Source of the DNA: Gigaspora rosea
Lineage: Eukaryota > Glomeromycota > Glomeromycetes > Diversisporales > Gigasporaceae
Direction of reading: 5' to 3'
NCBI GenBank assembly: GCA_003550325.1
Contig: QKWP01001678.1
Span: 29,787 to 93,786 of the forward strand
Length of the DNA: 64,000 nt
Shown piece after piece: positions 21,362 through 32,497 of the stretch. Positions within the stretch are counted from its first letter, which is position 1; each line of letters starts with the position of its first letter. The notes under the pieces are model-generated. The model had not been told where the DNA came from. It did no database searches and worked only from the letters and a program-made list of their open reading frames with translations. Made by a program: the position numbers and the translations under genes.

Positions 21362-24009
21362 CTACCAATGCTCTATTTGATTGATTTCTGCAATTAATCT
21401 TGGTGAAACATCTATTTCTTCTACCTCCTCAGACGTTTCCTCCTGACTTTCTATATTATCATTATCACCTTCGTCAAGATCTTCCTTGGTAAGTTTATTT
21501 TCTTCTTTCTTAATTCAGGTTAAAAATTTTTTAACATTTTTATGAATTCCTTTCTTATAAAACTCTACACAATGATTGCATTTTTTATCATAACAACCAA
21601 TGTGATAGCCATGGCCACAAACAAACACTATGCCATTATTATCAACAAGCGAACCTCTACAAGAATCACATAATTCTGGACGCGGAGGATGTGCTGTGCT
21701 GTAACCTGTTGGAAGTTGCAATAAGTCCATGTCTTTATTTAAAGTAGCGAGATAGTATATGGTCGGTAATTTTTTTTTTTGTTTTTATTGGGTCTTGGAA
21801 TACTTCTTCCATGGTTATTAAAGATATATTGGAAATGTTGTATAAGAAAAAAAGCTGTTTTATCATATAAAAAATTTAATGTATTTATAGTATATGGATA
21901 TCGTCGTGTCTTGCAATAAGTATTTTTAAATGTAGGATCGTAATTCATAATAAAGTAGGTTTGCTTTATAATACTATCTACGGATGCGTTTTGGGATGTA
22001 TTCGCTCGAATTTTACTGTGTACATTTTCGATATAATATTCGTTAAAACTTGTTAAATGATTCTGTATTACATTTAAAAGGGGATGGTTAGTATCATTCC
22101 AGTAAAACAAATCAGATAGGAATACAAGAGGCGCTTTGTTGTAATTCCTTCGCTTCCAGCGCAAAGCGAACGACCAAATATGGAAAATCGTCGCTACATA
22201 TTCATTAAATTGACTCGATCGAAACAAAATTGCATAAACGTCGAGTGTCGCCGGAACTAAATTGTCAAGCAAATCTATCATGGTTCAATACTCGACGTCT
22301 TTGCATACTCGTCCAAATTTTTTAATAATTTTGTCTTTTATTTTTATCCAGCCATTCCGCATGAGTTCCAATAAAAGGTTTATTCTCCAAGGACGAAGTT
22401 TTAATGCCAAGACTTTATTTTTGCCAAATACGTAGTGGAACAATTTTTCAAAGAAAGAATGATATACCATAATCACTTGTTCCCTACTATTAAGTGATAC
22501 GTGCAGCGGGCCTAGGATAGGCAAAAAAGACTCAATTTGTTGTGGAAATAAAGATTGGAATTTGGGTAACGTTTGCATATGTAAGGCCTTTCTAATAAAA
22601 ATCTGGCCAGGCCAGTCCACAATAATTGGTGCAACTCGTCCATCCAAATGGTAAGTCTTGTTATTTATTGATAATATAAGATTCAATACATTAGTATAAT
22701 CTTGTACAGAATGCAAGTCCTGTTCCTTAAATCCTAAAAGTTGAACATTTTTATTGAGCGCTCTTCTTTACGTTCCTCTATATTATCTGCGTAACTATGT
22801 ATTGTTATTAATTCGATCGGGTCAAATTAATTACTAACTAAACGATCTTGTGACTCCATATAATCTGAATAGGAAATATCGAATATTCCAGTATACCGAT
22901 GAAGTAAGTACCAACAAATCCTTGGTGCTTCTACGTTTTCCGGATTATGAACTGATACTCCGTTAAATACAAGTGGTTCAGAAGAACACCCCAAGATCGG
23001 TTTTGCTACGCAAGTAGCAAAATAATTTGCTGTTGAGCATGATACCATATCGGGTCTACGGTTTTCATAAATCGAATGATAATCGGCAATATTATAAACG
23101 TGAAAATTGTTCTAATAAAAAATATACAATGAATTTTAATATGCCGTATATCGTTACATTAATAATATATAATTTACAACATTACATGTTCTAAAAAGTA
23201 ATTTTCTATTTTCGTTGAATGCTCTTTTTGAATTTTTTTTTGATATGCATCTACGGTTTTAGTGCATGCCGAATACCTGAGGCTTAACATTGTGTCAATG
23301 GCCTCCCACATCGCACCTGATGCCCTCAAATATAATCCTACTTCTAATTTATGCTGGTTAACAAATTTGTTGCGTAAACCTGCCATTAAATAATACAATC
23401 CAACCACTGATTTTTTGGCTTCGCTTCTATTATAAGCTGAGCGTTCTTTAGGAATGATCGCATCCGTCATACAATTAAAAAACTCTTAAGATCTGGATTA
23501 ATGGTTTCGATCATTCGTTCAAAATTTACCGAATCTAATTCTAAACCAGTACCTTCATAACGTTGTTGGTAGTATAATGCTTTAGTTAGCATATTTATAC
23601 TTAAAGCGAAGCTATTATTCTATTTTTGGATTAATAAAAAATAATAAATATGCAAAATACAAATAATTTATATAAAAAAAAAGAATAAAACTAAAAATAC
23701 ATTAATCAAATAATTTGGATAGGGATTTATTGGTTCTAGTACATAATTTGATATAAAATCAATTGGAGTTGTCTCAAATATACTTTATTTTTGAACTTTT
23801 TTTTTGAACCTGTGTTCATTCGGTTCTACAAGTTTGCAATAATGTGAATGACAAAGTTGTTTTCCAACTTCAAGGTAAGGATAGTCCTTTAACGTTTGTT
23901 TCGTATAACATTTTTCATAAGCAAGTGTTGTAATTGTATGAAATTTAACATTGGTATTCGTATAATTAATAATTGAACATGGACCAAAATTTTTGATACC
24001 GGTAGGCAT
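21362..24009 (-). pseudogene. Decayed zinc-binding/RING-ended protein, transposase-like family
   Basis: Several minus-strand coding blocks read in order as one protein of roughly 700 residues. The N-terminal block (24009-23788) has TITTLAYEKCY and QLCHSHYCKLVEPNEH with clustered Cys/His. Next comes 23611-23186 (GLYYLMAGLRNKFVNQHKLE), a 74-bp GT..AG intron (23112-23185), and 23111-22827 (RRPDMVSCSTANYFATCVAK). A central block (22716-21739) has VDWPGQIFIRKAL, LHVSLNSREQ, KAPLVFLSDLFYW and ENVHSKIRANT. The end is a RING-like CDSCRG..VCGHGYHIGCYDKKCNHC plus an acidic tail to 21362. I recall this as a repeated family in Rhizophagus, possibly a transposon-derived protein, but give no family name. 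Lesions: in-frame TGA at 22285-22287 and 21515-21517, both where the family appears to have Arg (CGA to TGA); a TAA at about 22827; frameshifts near 23478, 22750 and 21770, two of them in homopolymers. It is therefore called a pseudogene, with sequence error possible for the homopolymer shifts. Confidence 0.7.
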
Positions 24010-24084
24010 TTTGCACGGATTTGGCTTTTTTTTTTTAAAAAAAAAAATAATAATAATTAGCCGTTGCAAATAATAATTCATTAA

Positions 24085-24704
24085 ATATTAAATAATATTG
24101 ACTTACTATAAAATTTGTTCTTGGGGAAACCTTATTCTAACACGGAAAAACCTACTATGGTAACGGTGAAAGACCCTAGAACAACTCCTTGGCAACAGCG
24201 AAAGAAACTTGACCAACTCCTTGGCAACTCCTTGGCAGCAACCTGATTACGGTGAAAATTAGCCAACAAACTTAACTCGGTGAAACTTGACCCGGCGAAA
24301 CTTGACCCGGCAAAACTTAACTACTGAAGTTTAACTATGGTGAGACACTTGACTATGATAAAACTTGATTGTTATAAAAAACCCGACTACAACAACTGTT
24401 CAACAAAACTCAACCACCACGTAAGCTCAACCACAAAGAACTTAGCAAAACACTGCTCTATTCGCGACAAATTTTTTTTTACAAATTTTAATCAATCAAG
24501 ATCATACAGATCATACGATTATTAAAATTATTTACTGACCAATTACATCTACCAAATTAGGATCTGCAATTAACATATTTGTGGCCAATAAAATTGAACT
24601 TCTGTCATGCTACTTACAATCGGCAAATTTGAACCTGATTGCAAAATTTGGACCCTTATATGTAATTATTTTCATTTTTTGGGCCCTTATATGTAATTTC
24701 CCTT
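24085..24704. other. Spacer with short direct repeats (CGGTGAAACTTGACC)
   Basis: Upstream of the decayed zinc-binding gene lie clustered near-repeats such as CGGTGAAACTTGACCCGG, AACTCCTTGGCAACTCCTTG and GGGCCCTTATATGTAATT. Such clustered motifs are common in subterminal regions of DNA transposons. No matching terminus was found on the other side of the gene. A plus-strand open frame at 24337-24525 arises from the repeats. Confidence 0.4.
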
Positions 24705-25462
24705 TAATGTTGTTAGTCGAAATACTTAATTTAGTCAACTATTTAGGCAATTAGTGTCTAAATATATTTCGACATGGCATTATTTTTTTTTCGAAATGTC
24801 AAAAGTCTAAATTTGCCTAAATGTCTAAATAGTTGACTAAATTAATACTGTGACTAAATGTCTAAATGGTTAACTTATATAATACTATATGACTAAATTT
24901 AAGATTCTATTTAATTATAGCACTTTGCAAAAAGTGTGACCCTGTGATTTACATGGTGATGATGGCGGAAAATTTTAATTCCCTATTGATCATCATTTTC
25001 ATCAAAAACGTCTATGTTTTATCCGAAATCATTAAAATTCTTCAAGAAATGAAAAATCGGCTGATTTCTCGTGACATGATTTGCAGAGATCACACATTTT
25101 TGCAAAGCACGATAAGCTCTGGAATAGCTTTAAAATAACCAAAAAACTTTGTACATTGCTTCATATTATTTGTAAAACCTAATAACTTACAGTATTAAAT
25201 AATAAAAAATAGAATCTAATCAGGCACTCAATACAAGAAATAACTATAAATATTTAGAATTCGATCATCGATTCTAAAATGATTTTAAGGTTTCGATCAT
25301 CGATTTTGATTTTTAGAATTGATTCGCATCCCTACTTTGTGATATTTACATGCGTTCCACGACTGCAATGGCAGTGCAGGGACCTGAAACAGATGCTGCA
25401 GGATGATGCCCATTCTTTTTAGCTATATGGGTGTATGTTAGACATCTTTCTTATGCTTGTGT
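24705..25462 (+). mobile_element. TAATGTTGTTAG element, left part (copy 1)
   Basis: Nearly identical to the first two thirds of the complete copy at 43953-45061. It starts with the terminal repeat TAATGTTGTTAGTCGAAA and contains subterminal CTAAATGTCTAAATAGTTGA repeats. It is cut by an N at 25463. An open frame at 24944-25138 is shared with the other copy but is short and shows no known domain. Confidence 0.85.
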
Positions 25463-25463
25463 N

Positions 25464-26035
25464 AGCTGTCATACCTGCAAACCAACTACGGGACCTGCCT
25501 ATTTAAACTCTCTGACCCATGCTTCTCCTATTACTATCTTACCTATAAGCAAGTATATATTATAGCTTTTCTAGGGTTATTCACAATAACTACCGACCTT
25601 AGGGCTACTTTACCCTCGTAGAAATTGCCAGCCACTTACAAGAATATGTCCCACATCATATAACTATCATGGTCTTCAGTAACTTGCGCCAAGGCCACAT
25701 CGTTAACTACATTGCCCTTATAAGGTTAGTTCCGACCCCAGTACAACCTTATTTTGGTAGCACTTATTAGATCTTCTCTACCTCCTTACTCGGGACTTGC
25801 CAAACGGGTTTCTGTTTTTCTGGTTCCCTGGATTTGCGGTGTAACAAATACCATTGCGCCCGAAAGCTCCCATTCACGATAGTAGGACCAAGGTTGCAGG
25901 TTTCATACCCAACCAATCTGAGCCACAGTTACCGAACACAGGTCTCTTTTTCATTATCGTCACCAGTGGGATTTGAACTCTCAACCTGCCGCTTGGGGGG
26001 TGGCAACTTGACAACTTCTCTAAGTCACCACACCC
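25464..26035 (-). mobile_element. Young SINE (copy 4), 3' end missing at an N
   Basis: Minus-strand copy of the family complete at 50243-51142, running from the tRNA-like head at 26035 (B box GTTCAAATCCCACTGG antisense at about 25965-25980) to the N at 25463. The A-rich tail is absent because of the join. It is close in sequence to copy 6, including the TTCTAGGGTTATTCACAATA stretch. A plus-strand open frame 25834-26187 runs across it and is not a gene. Confidence 0.8.
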
Positions 26036-26581
26036 TTTCTAAAATGATTTTAAGGTTTCAATCATCGATTTTGATTTTTAGAATTGATTTGCATCCCTAC
26101 TTTGTGATATTTACATACGTTCCGCGGCTGCAATGGCAGTGCAGGGACCTGAAACAGATGCTGCAGGATGATGCCCATTCTTTTTAGCTATATGGGTGTA
26201 TGTTAGACATCTTTCTTATGCTTGTGTTTTCATGTAGTTTAGGACCTTGGGGTTTAGAAAATTTTAGAACCGAGAGGTCAGTAGTTTATAATGAGTTGAT
26301 TGGTATGGGTTCAAATAATTAGTTCTAGACTTTAGTCCTAGACTAGATATTGATATTAAAGTATGAACGCTAGAGCTTGTTTGGATAGCAAACCTATTAA
26401 TATATATTTTTTTCATATTATTTCTTAATTTAGACATTTCGACATTATTTAGACATTTCGACATTATTTAGACATTTCGGCATAATTTAGGATTTCGATA
26501 ATATTTAGACATTTCGGCAGCCTAAATATCAAATGTCGAAATATTTCTACAAGCATAAAACAATTTCTGCTAACAGCATTA
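26036..26581 (+). mobile_element. TAATGTTGTTAG element, right part
   Basis: Begins with TCTAAAATGATTTTAAGG, repeating about 190 bp already present at 25272-25462, and runs to the terminus CTAACAGCATTA at 26581. Four TTTAGACATTTCGRCATTA-type subterminal repeats lie at 26434-26515. Flanks TTTCCCTT (before 24705) and TTTCCCCT (after 26581) give an imperfect 8-bp duplication. The repeated 190 bp is diverged between the two sides, so the SINE carrier and the left part may be different genomic copies joined at the N. Confidence 0.8.
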
Positions 26582-26955
26582 TTTCCCCTTAATTTTACCA
26601 ATATTTTACCACCCTCAAATATCAACATTTATAAAGATTATGATGACGATGAGACTATTTACAACAAAAGAGTTTAAAAAAAAGTAGAGAAATAAAATGG
26701 GTATTTTCTAATATTCTTCATATAACTGTATAAGCTCAACAGTGTACAACAACCGATGTGACCTTATTAAATTGTACTCTCTGTTCATCATAAATGTAGA
26801 ATGGACAATATTCAACTATGGATCATGAAAACTTGAAATTTGATCTACTGTATAAGTGCGAAATAAAGCTCGTAGGGGATATTTTGAAAATTAGAATCCC
26901 TTAAATAAAATATGTGTCTCGAATTAGCACCCATGATTTCAATATACCCTACATA
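26582..26955. other. Spacer, no gene seen
   Basis: No supported open frame, RNA or repeat was recognised. Confidence 0.4.
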
Positions 26956-27081
26956 AGGGAAGTGCCGTTTATTACGTAATTTATTTTTATTAGGAGGTCA
27001 TACCCCCNNNNNNNNNNNNNNNNNNNNNNNNNNNNNNCCCCCCCCCCTCTCGAAATTACGTAATAAACGGCACTTCCCTAA
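26956..27081. mobile_element. MITE of the G-run family, with a 30-base gap in its loop
   Basis: The arms AGGGAAGTGCCGTTTATTAC and GTAATAAACGGCACTTCCCT are perfect inverted repeats. The middle is a C run broken by 30 N (27008-27037). Relatives with the same terminus type and a G/C run in the loop lie at 36846-36993, 38996-39325, 39968-40121 and 47788-47942, with a partial one near 63010-63100. Confidence 0.8.
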
Positions 27082-27193
27082 GAAATAAAGAAGCAAAAGT
27101 TTTCCGAAACTAGGTTTGGTTTCGAACTCTATTCACGTTAGTACCAAATCTAATTCCGGAGTATTTGTTCAAATATTATTATGGTTATGTAGT

Positions 27194-27281
27194 CGAATCG
27201 TCCCAAATGATTGTCGTAACTAGTTACGACATAAATTTTAACTAGTTACGGCTTAAGCCGTAACTTTATTGGGACGATTCG
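27194..27281. mobile_element. Mini-MITE, 88 bp
   Basis: Ends CGAATCGTCCCAA and TTGGGACGATTCG are exact inverted repeats. The interior consists of GTAACTAGTTAC-type palindromes. Confidence 0.65.
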
Positions 27282-27318
27282 CCTGCATTACTAGTAAAGG
27301 GTACGATTCAAAAATCTT

Positions 27319-27392
27319 ATTTCGAAATAACGCACATGGGCGTACTCGAAATAACGCGCAGGTAGGTATTATTTCGCGCTTATACGGTAATA
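27319..27392. repeat. CG-rich repeat module, second copy
   Basis: Same motif order as 3919-4010: TTTCGAAATAACG, GGCGTACTC, AACGCGCAGGTA, ATTATTTCGCGCTTATACGG. No gene start was recognised nearby. A small plus-strand frame (27269-27451) overlaps it. Confidence 0.5.
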
Positions 27393-28239
27393 AAATTTTG
27401 TATTTGAATATTACTCGTTACCTTAACGTCATAAAAGCGATATGCACATAATCAAACTAAATATAAATTTAATATTATAAATGAAAGTGTCGACTCAATC
27501 GAACTAAATATAAATTTAATATTATAGATGACAAGTGCAAATAATTTGATTTGTATAAAATAATTGTGCTATAAATACTGATATTAAAACTAAAGAAGCT
27601 AGAACTGAGCATGTTAAAACTTAATGAACATCCATTTATCTATGAAAATTTATATTAATTTAATAATTTAACGGATGTCAAAATGTTGGACCCATCATGA
27701 TATATGAATTAAAATTAAAATGATTGAATATTAAACGATTGGAATGCTATTATAATTGATAATAATTATGATAATTACATTTCAACTCTGCATTAATTAT
27801 AATACAATCGGAAAATCATTGTTGTTAATCTATTTACCGATTGTGTCACCAACTTCATCCCACTTTTCACCATTAAATTTACATTCATCATTTGAATGAT
27901 ATCCAACAGAGTGTTTATTCCATCCAAGCAATCTATTATGTCACAAAAAAAAAAAAAAGAGAAAAAATGTCCTGGGCTATTCTTATAATTCATTAAAAAA
28001 TTGTCTTTTACAGTAATATCTAAAGCCTACAAGAGAGGAAATAATAACGGTTTAAAAACATTTAACTATAATAATAATAATAATAATAAATAAGTCTCAC
28101 TGGGATATGGTTTAGTGGTTAGTCCAATAGCTAGAGTTGAACCTTTCTTATTGGGATTTGATATTATAGTTATTTCAAAATAATAAAACCAAGATTCTAA
28201 ATTCTGATCCCAATTTGATGATGAAATTTGTCACTCAGA
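27393..28239. other. Spacer with possible coding scrap
   Basis: A minus-strand scrap at about 27810-27880 reads ECKFNGEKWDEVGDTIG before a stop. It is too short to assign. The rest is A/T-rich with a TAA microsatellite at about 28068-28090. Confidence 0.3.
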
Positions 28240-29150
28240 TTAAGTGCTTTGTTCATAATCTGGTGATAAATCTGATGATGCTGACATATTATTCGAAGTT
28301 GCTGAAGTTGCTATGTTTGGATTTGATTGTAAATAATCATCACCATCAAGTTGTGGTCTGAAAAGTGGGTAAGTTGCTTGTACCATTGAACCATTTTTCC
28401 CATGGAATGTTACAGTACGTCCATCAACCGATATACTTGCAATATCTTTAGACACTGAAGAACTGCCAGAACTACCTTGCGCATTACCACCATTTTCCAA
28501 GCTTTAGCACCTCCATTTGATAAAATGTAAGCGATATTTTCCTTCTGTGGTAATATTTCATGAGGTGGATTATCTCGTGTAAATTGTCTACCAGCTTTGT
28601 AAGCCTCGTAAGAGGCGTTATGTCTTAAACCATGTAAATGAGATTTTTCACCATATGCAGTATCATAAGTTGGTGGAGGATCCTGCAGGAGTAGTACGAG
28701 CTAATGGTGATATTGTAACTCTACTCGATTTCTATTATAATTGTTTGTTGCCATTTCATGTTCACGCATAAAATCATCAAATGCACTTTCATAATCATTA
28801 GTAAACGATCATCTTTGTAAAATTTTCTTATTATGTAACATCTCCAAAATCCACATAAAATAATATCTAGAATTATGATCAAATTTTAGTAATAATTGCA
28901 AGGTAATAATAGTAAAATAATAATAATAATAATACATAGTAATTAGGATATTTTATATCTGAAAGATAATCTCTGTACTTACATAAGATTAAAACTCCGA
29001 CAATAGAAAACATAACTATGCAGTAATTTCCACATTTTCTGGATCATAATACCTGTTGACGATGATGATCTTGAACTAGAATTTGAACTACTGCCACCAT
29101 AGGAACTAGATGAGCTACCATCCCCCGGCCCCTCCTCCTCCTTTAGAACA
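28240..29150 (-). pseudogene. Unrecognised Ser/Gly-rich gene, decayed or mis-sequenced
   Basis: Coding-like blocks on the minus strand have normal codon composition and CpG. A Ser-rich start (29145-29035, GDGSSSSSYGGSSSNSSSRS) is followed by about 28810-28715 (DYESAFDDFMREHEMATNNY, ending at a TAG). Then comes about 28700-28512 (PPPTYDTAYGEKSH, RQFTRDNPPHEILPQKENIA) and 28500-28240 (SVSKDIASISVDGRTVTFHG, ending SPDYEQST). The last two are offset by one base near 28500 in a G/A run. The family is not recognised. Possible introns between blocks could not be placed with confidence, so it may be a real gene with an assembly indel. Confidence 0.45.
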
Positions 29151-29305
29151 AACTAATAATGGTTGAAGAAGGAAAAATGAGAAATATAAAAGGAATTTAT
29201 TGAAATTTGATGAAACATGAAAATACTTTGATATAGTTAACATAACGAATGTGCCAAGTTTTTTGAAAACTCCGAACAAAAAAATTATTTCAACAATAAA
29301 GAATT

Positions 29306-29527
29306 TTAGGATATTAATAAATTTGCTCTTTTTCGTACATTATTAGTAATGCGAAATTTATTGGCTTTATTTTGCAATGGTTGTTTCATATGAAATAACA
29401 AATTTTCTATAACAGCGCCCTTAAAGTTCTCTCTTTCGTGAATAAGTTTATGAAACACAGAGATTGCCATGTATAAATGTTTATCAATATTCGTGTATGG
29501 CAAACGAATTTCGCGTACTACATCAGA
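29306..29527 (-). CDS. Probable last exon of an unrecognised protein
   Basis: A minus-strand frame of about 70 codons ends at 29306 (RLPYTNIDKHLYMAISVFHK, then RENFKGAVIENLLFHMKQ). It extends upstream to a plausible acceptor (CGTCAATAG before CTCTGATGTAG) near 29527. Composition looks coding. No partner exon or known domain was identified. Confidence 0.35.
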   Translation of the reverse strand, partial: SDVVREIRLPYTNIDKHLYMAISVFHKLIHERENFKGAVIENLLFHMKQPLQNKANKFRITNNVRKRANLLIS

Positions 29528-29539
29528 GCTATTGACGGA

Positions 29540-30415
29540 ATTAGAGAATTACCGATATAATAACCAATGTCTCAAAGAGAAAACGACTATTCTAGCTAAA
29601 TTTTGATTTTATTCTGGTTATCCAGACCTGATTTGGTTGGTCTCTTGCATATTTCATATGAAAATGGCACTATTCAAAAAAGAATATATATGTAAATGTA
29701 TAAAACTCCGTCAAGCCCTGCTCGTAACTTTAATTAGGTGTCTATGTGAGGACTTTGTTACCTGACCTATCGCTATAAAGAATTATAAAATTCATTAATA
29801 AATTATAGTAAAGCATTTATTAAATGCAGAAATATGATCGCGTAACTTAGGATGTGACCAATATGTCAACTACAATTTGAGTTTGTCACAGGTATATGCC
29901 ATAATATTGACTTAAGTTAGAGTGTCCAGACTCATGCAAATTAAAACGCAGTTAAGTTATGGACTAAAAACAAATAGAACAATCTAATTTCAATCGTAAT
30001 TTGACATATGCCATAATACGTATCAATATTAATTCTCGATGTGAAAAAAATGAAGTTAGAATTAAAACGAGACTGTTTGAAATTTTCTCGAAATAGTGAA
30101 TTTATTAAATAAAATCTTCGATATGATAAATGACAATGAGAATGACATAAATTGTTCTTCATTATATAATTTATTTTATAATTAAAAACAAGGCTTATGG
30201 CATTTTTTTGCAAAAATGAATTAAAAAAGCCATAAGCCTTGTTTGCCCCAAATATTCCCTCTATTGTTTAAAATCTATATGTTAACTAATAGAATTGTAG
30301 TATTTGTTTCGATATGAATGCGTTTTTTTAAAATACCCATTGTGCTATGTTAAACAGAAAATCAAATTGGTCTGGTTTGGTTATTTTTCTAACGCGACAA
30401 TGAATTATCAAAAAC
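29540..30415. other. Spacer upstream of Sel1-kinase A
   Basis: A small hairpin AAGGCTTATGGCATTTTTT / AAAAAAGCCATAAGCCTT lies at 30190-30241. A minus-strand open frame (29941-30213) is A/T-rich and unsupported. No other feature was seen. Confidence 0.4.
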
Positions 30416-30695
30416 GCCTTTCTTTTATCATACGTTGATATAATAATTTAAGCAATTCGATACAGAAAATTGATAAGGAATATTCTATAGAATAGGTGGG
30501 CAATAAAAGAAATAAACTTCGCTAATTATTAGTAATCATTAAATTTTTTTTAATATATATATGTGATGCTTAGCGGGTTTGCAGAGTTTTCCACCTATTC
30601 TATAAAACATCATTCGTATCCTGTTTTACAGATTTCTATATGTTGGATTTAAATCCTAATCTTTTTTCAGCTTAAGAATTTTTTTTTAATTAGAT
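30416..30695 (+). promoter_or_regulatory. Upstream region shared by both Sel1-kinase copies
   Basis: The segment from about TATCATACGTTGATATAATA onward recurs, inverted, at 56369-56720 upstream of Sel1-kinase B. It contains an inverted pair TTCTATAGAATAGGTGG (about 30482-30498) and CCACCTATTCTATAAAAC (about 30590-30607), spaced by about 90 bp. The pair may be an old MITE or a duplicated regulatory site. Copy B has an extra ~75 bp between the two outer parts. Confidence 0.55.
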
Positions 30696-32362
30696 ATGGA
30701 AGATTCTAATGATAAACATTTGATTACGGTTAACATTCCAGAAGATTTAGTAAATTTTGAAGACGATCATAATAAAGAGGGGGGGTTAAATTACTCGGTG
30801 AAAAATATTATCGAGAAGCTTTTGAATCATTTAAAAAATCAGCAGATGCAGGATACGCTTGTGGAAAATGTAACGTTGGATGGTGCTATCAAAATGGGAT
30901 TGGAGTTGAAAAGGACGAAAATAGAGCTTTCGAATATTATCAAATGTCCGCTAAGATAGGATATAATAAAGCAAAATGTTACATAGGATATTGTTATTAT
31001 AAGGGAATTGGTGTCAAAAAGAATAAACATCAAGCATTTATTCACTATAAAGAATCTGCAGATTTGGGGTGTGCAAAAGGAGCATATAATATTGGATATT
31101 TTTATGAAGAAGGAATTGGTGTTGAAAAAGACTACCAACAAGCGTTTATTTATTATAAAAAATCTGCTGATATGGATTGTCCCGAAGGGGTGTTTAGTGT
31201 TGGATCTTGTTATGAAAAAGGAATTGGTGTTAAAAATTGGATAAATATAAATGTTTCTATTATTATTCAAAATATGGTCATTTAGGATATGAAAATGGAA
31301 AAAAAGAGGCTGAAAAATTTTATTTTTATAATAATGTATTAGATGAAACTATAAAAGATTATAAGTATTGGTTTGAAGAAGCTGTTCAAAATGGTTACAT
31401 CAATTATCTTCCATTAAATGAATTTATTGAACAAGAAGGTTATTTTGAAAGTGGAGGTTTTTCACAAGTTTCTAGATATTTTTGGAGCAATGGTGGCATA
31501 ACTGTTGCTATTAAGCATCTTAATAGAAATAATGGAAAGAATGATGAGTATAAATATTTTGTTAGAGAATTAAAATCATTAAAAAAACTTGATCATCCAA
31601 ATATTATTCATTTTTATGGTGTCACAAAAGGTTGTATTAAAATACGTGCGTAGTTGGTTTTTTTTTATACTGTTTATTGATTTATATTCTATATATTCCA
31701 ATATAGATATTTTAGATAGATATTGTTTGGTTTTAGAATATGCCAATAATGGAAATTTGCGTAATTATTTACAAGATAATAAATTGGACTGGAAAGAAAA
31801 AAAACGAATTGCGACGGAAATTTCTCTTGGCCTTTTATTTTTGCATAAAAATGAGATTATTCATAGAGACTTTGTAAGAAATTTATTATTTAGTATTATA
31901 TTTTTTTATTATTAATGATTTATTTGTTTTATTCTATGGCATTCTAAAAATATTTTAATTTGTGATAAACGCGTAAAAATTGCAGATTTTGGGTTGTCCA
32001 AAGCGATAGAGTCAACTAAAATATTAAAATCGGAACTTATAGCAATGATTAGTTATCTTGAGCCACAGTGTCTCATACAAGAGTTTTACAAACGTGATAA
32101 AAGATCTGATATTTATAGTCTTGGGGTAATTTTTTGGGAAATTTCAAGCGGAAAGCCACCATTTGAACGTCATTCTCATTTGGATGTTATAGTGAAGATA
32201 ATGAAAAAAGAGAGAGAACTGCCTGTTCAAAATACTCCAGTTTTATACAAAAAGTTGTATACAAAGTGTTGGGATCACGATCCAAAAAAACGGCCAGAAA
32301 TTGAAAGTGTGTGTGATGAACTAAAAAAGATGACAATCCTTGAACGAAATAATACTCTCTAA
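30696..32362 (+). pseudogene. Sel1-repeat / TKL-like kinase, copy A (broken)
   Basis: Start ATG at 30696; exons by comparison with copy B are 30696-31645, 31707-31873 and 31940-32362. Residues ~30-215 are Sel1-like repeats (WCYQNGIGVEKDENRAF, CYYKGIGVKKNKHQAFIHYK, YFYEEGIGVEKDYQQAFIYY), solenoid helices for protein binding. A kinase domain follows: SGGFSQVSRYFW loop, VAIKHL lysine, KELDHPNIIHFYG-like segment, IIHRDF, IADFGLSK, YLEPQC where APE is expected, SDIYSLGVIFWEISSGKPPF. Lesions: an indel in the G run at about 30779-30785 (frame change relative to B), two extra A at about 31231-31235 (frame change), and the second intron's acceptor is GG at 31938-31939 where B has AG. The first intron's donor has an inserted C but still works in frame. 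Homopolymer shifts may be sequencing error; the lost acceptor is a substitution. Confidence 0.8.
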
Positions 32363-32497
32363 TTTTTTAATATATTTTCTATTTAATCCTTTTATGTTAT
32401 AGCATTTTTATTTTATACTAGAACATAATTATGTGGATGATATGTAATAATGGAATAACATTTAAATAATAAATTTATATTTTGTATTGGTTCGTGG

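Noticed and set aside
30839..31270. Antisense open frame rich in NTNSFFI repeats, and the similar frame at 56021-56227
   Set aside because: Mirror of the Sel1 repeats on the coding strand; periodicity follows from the sense repeats.
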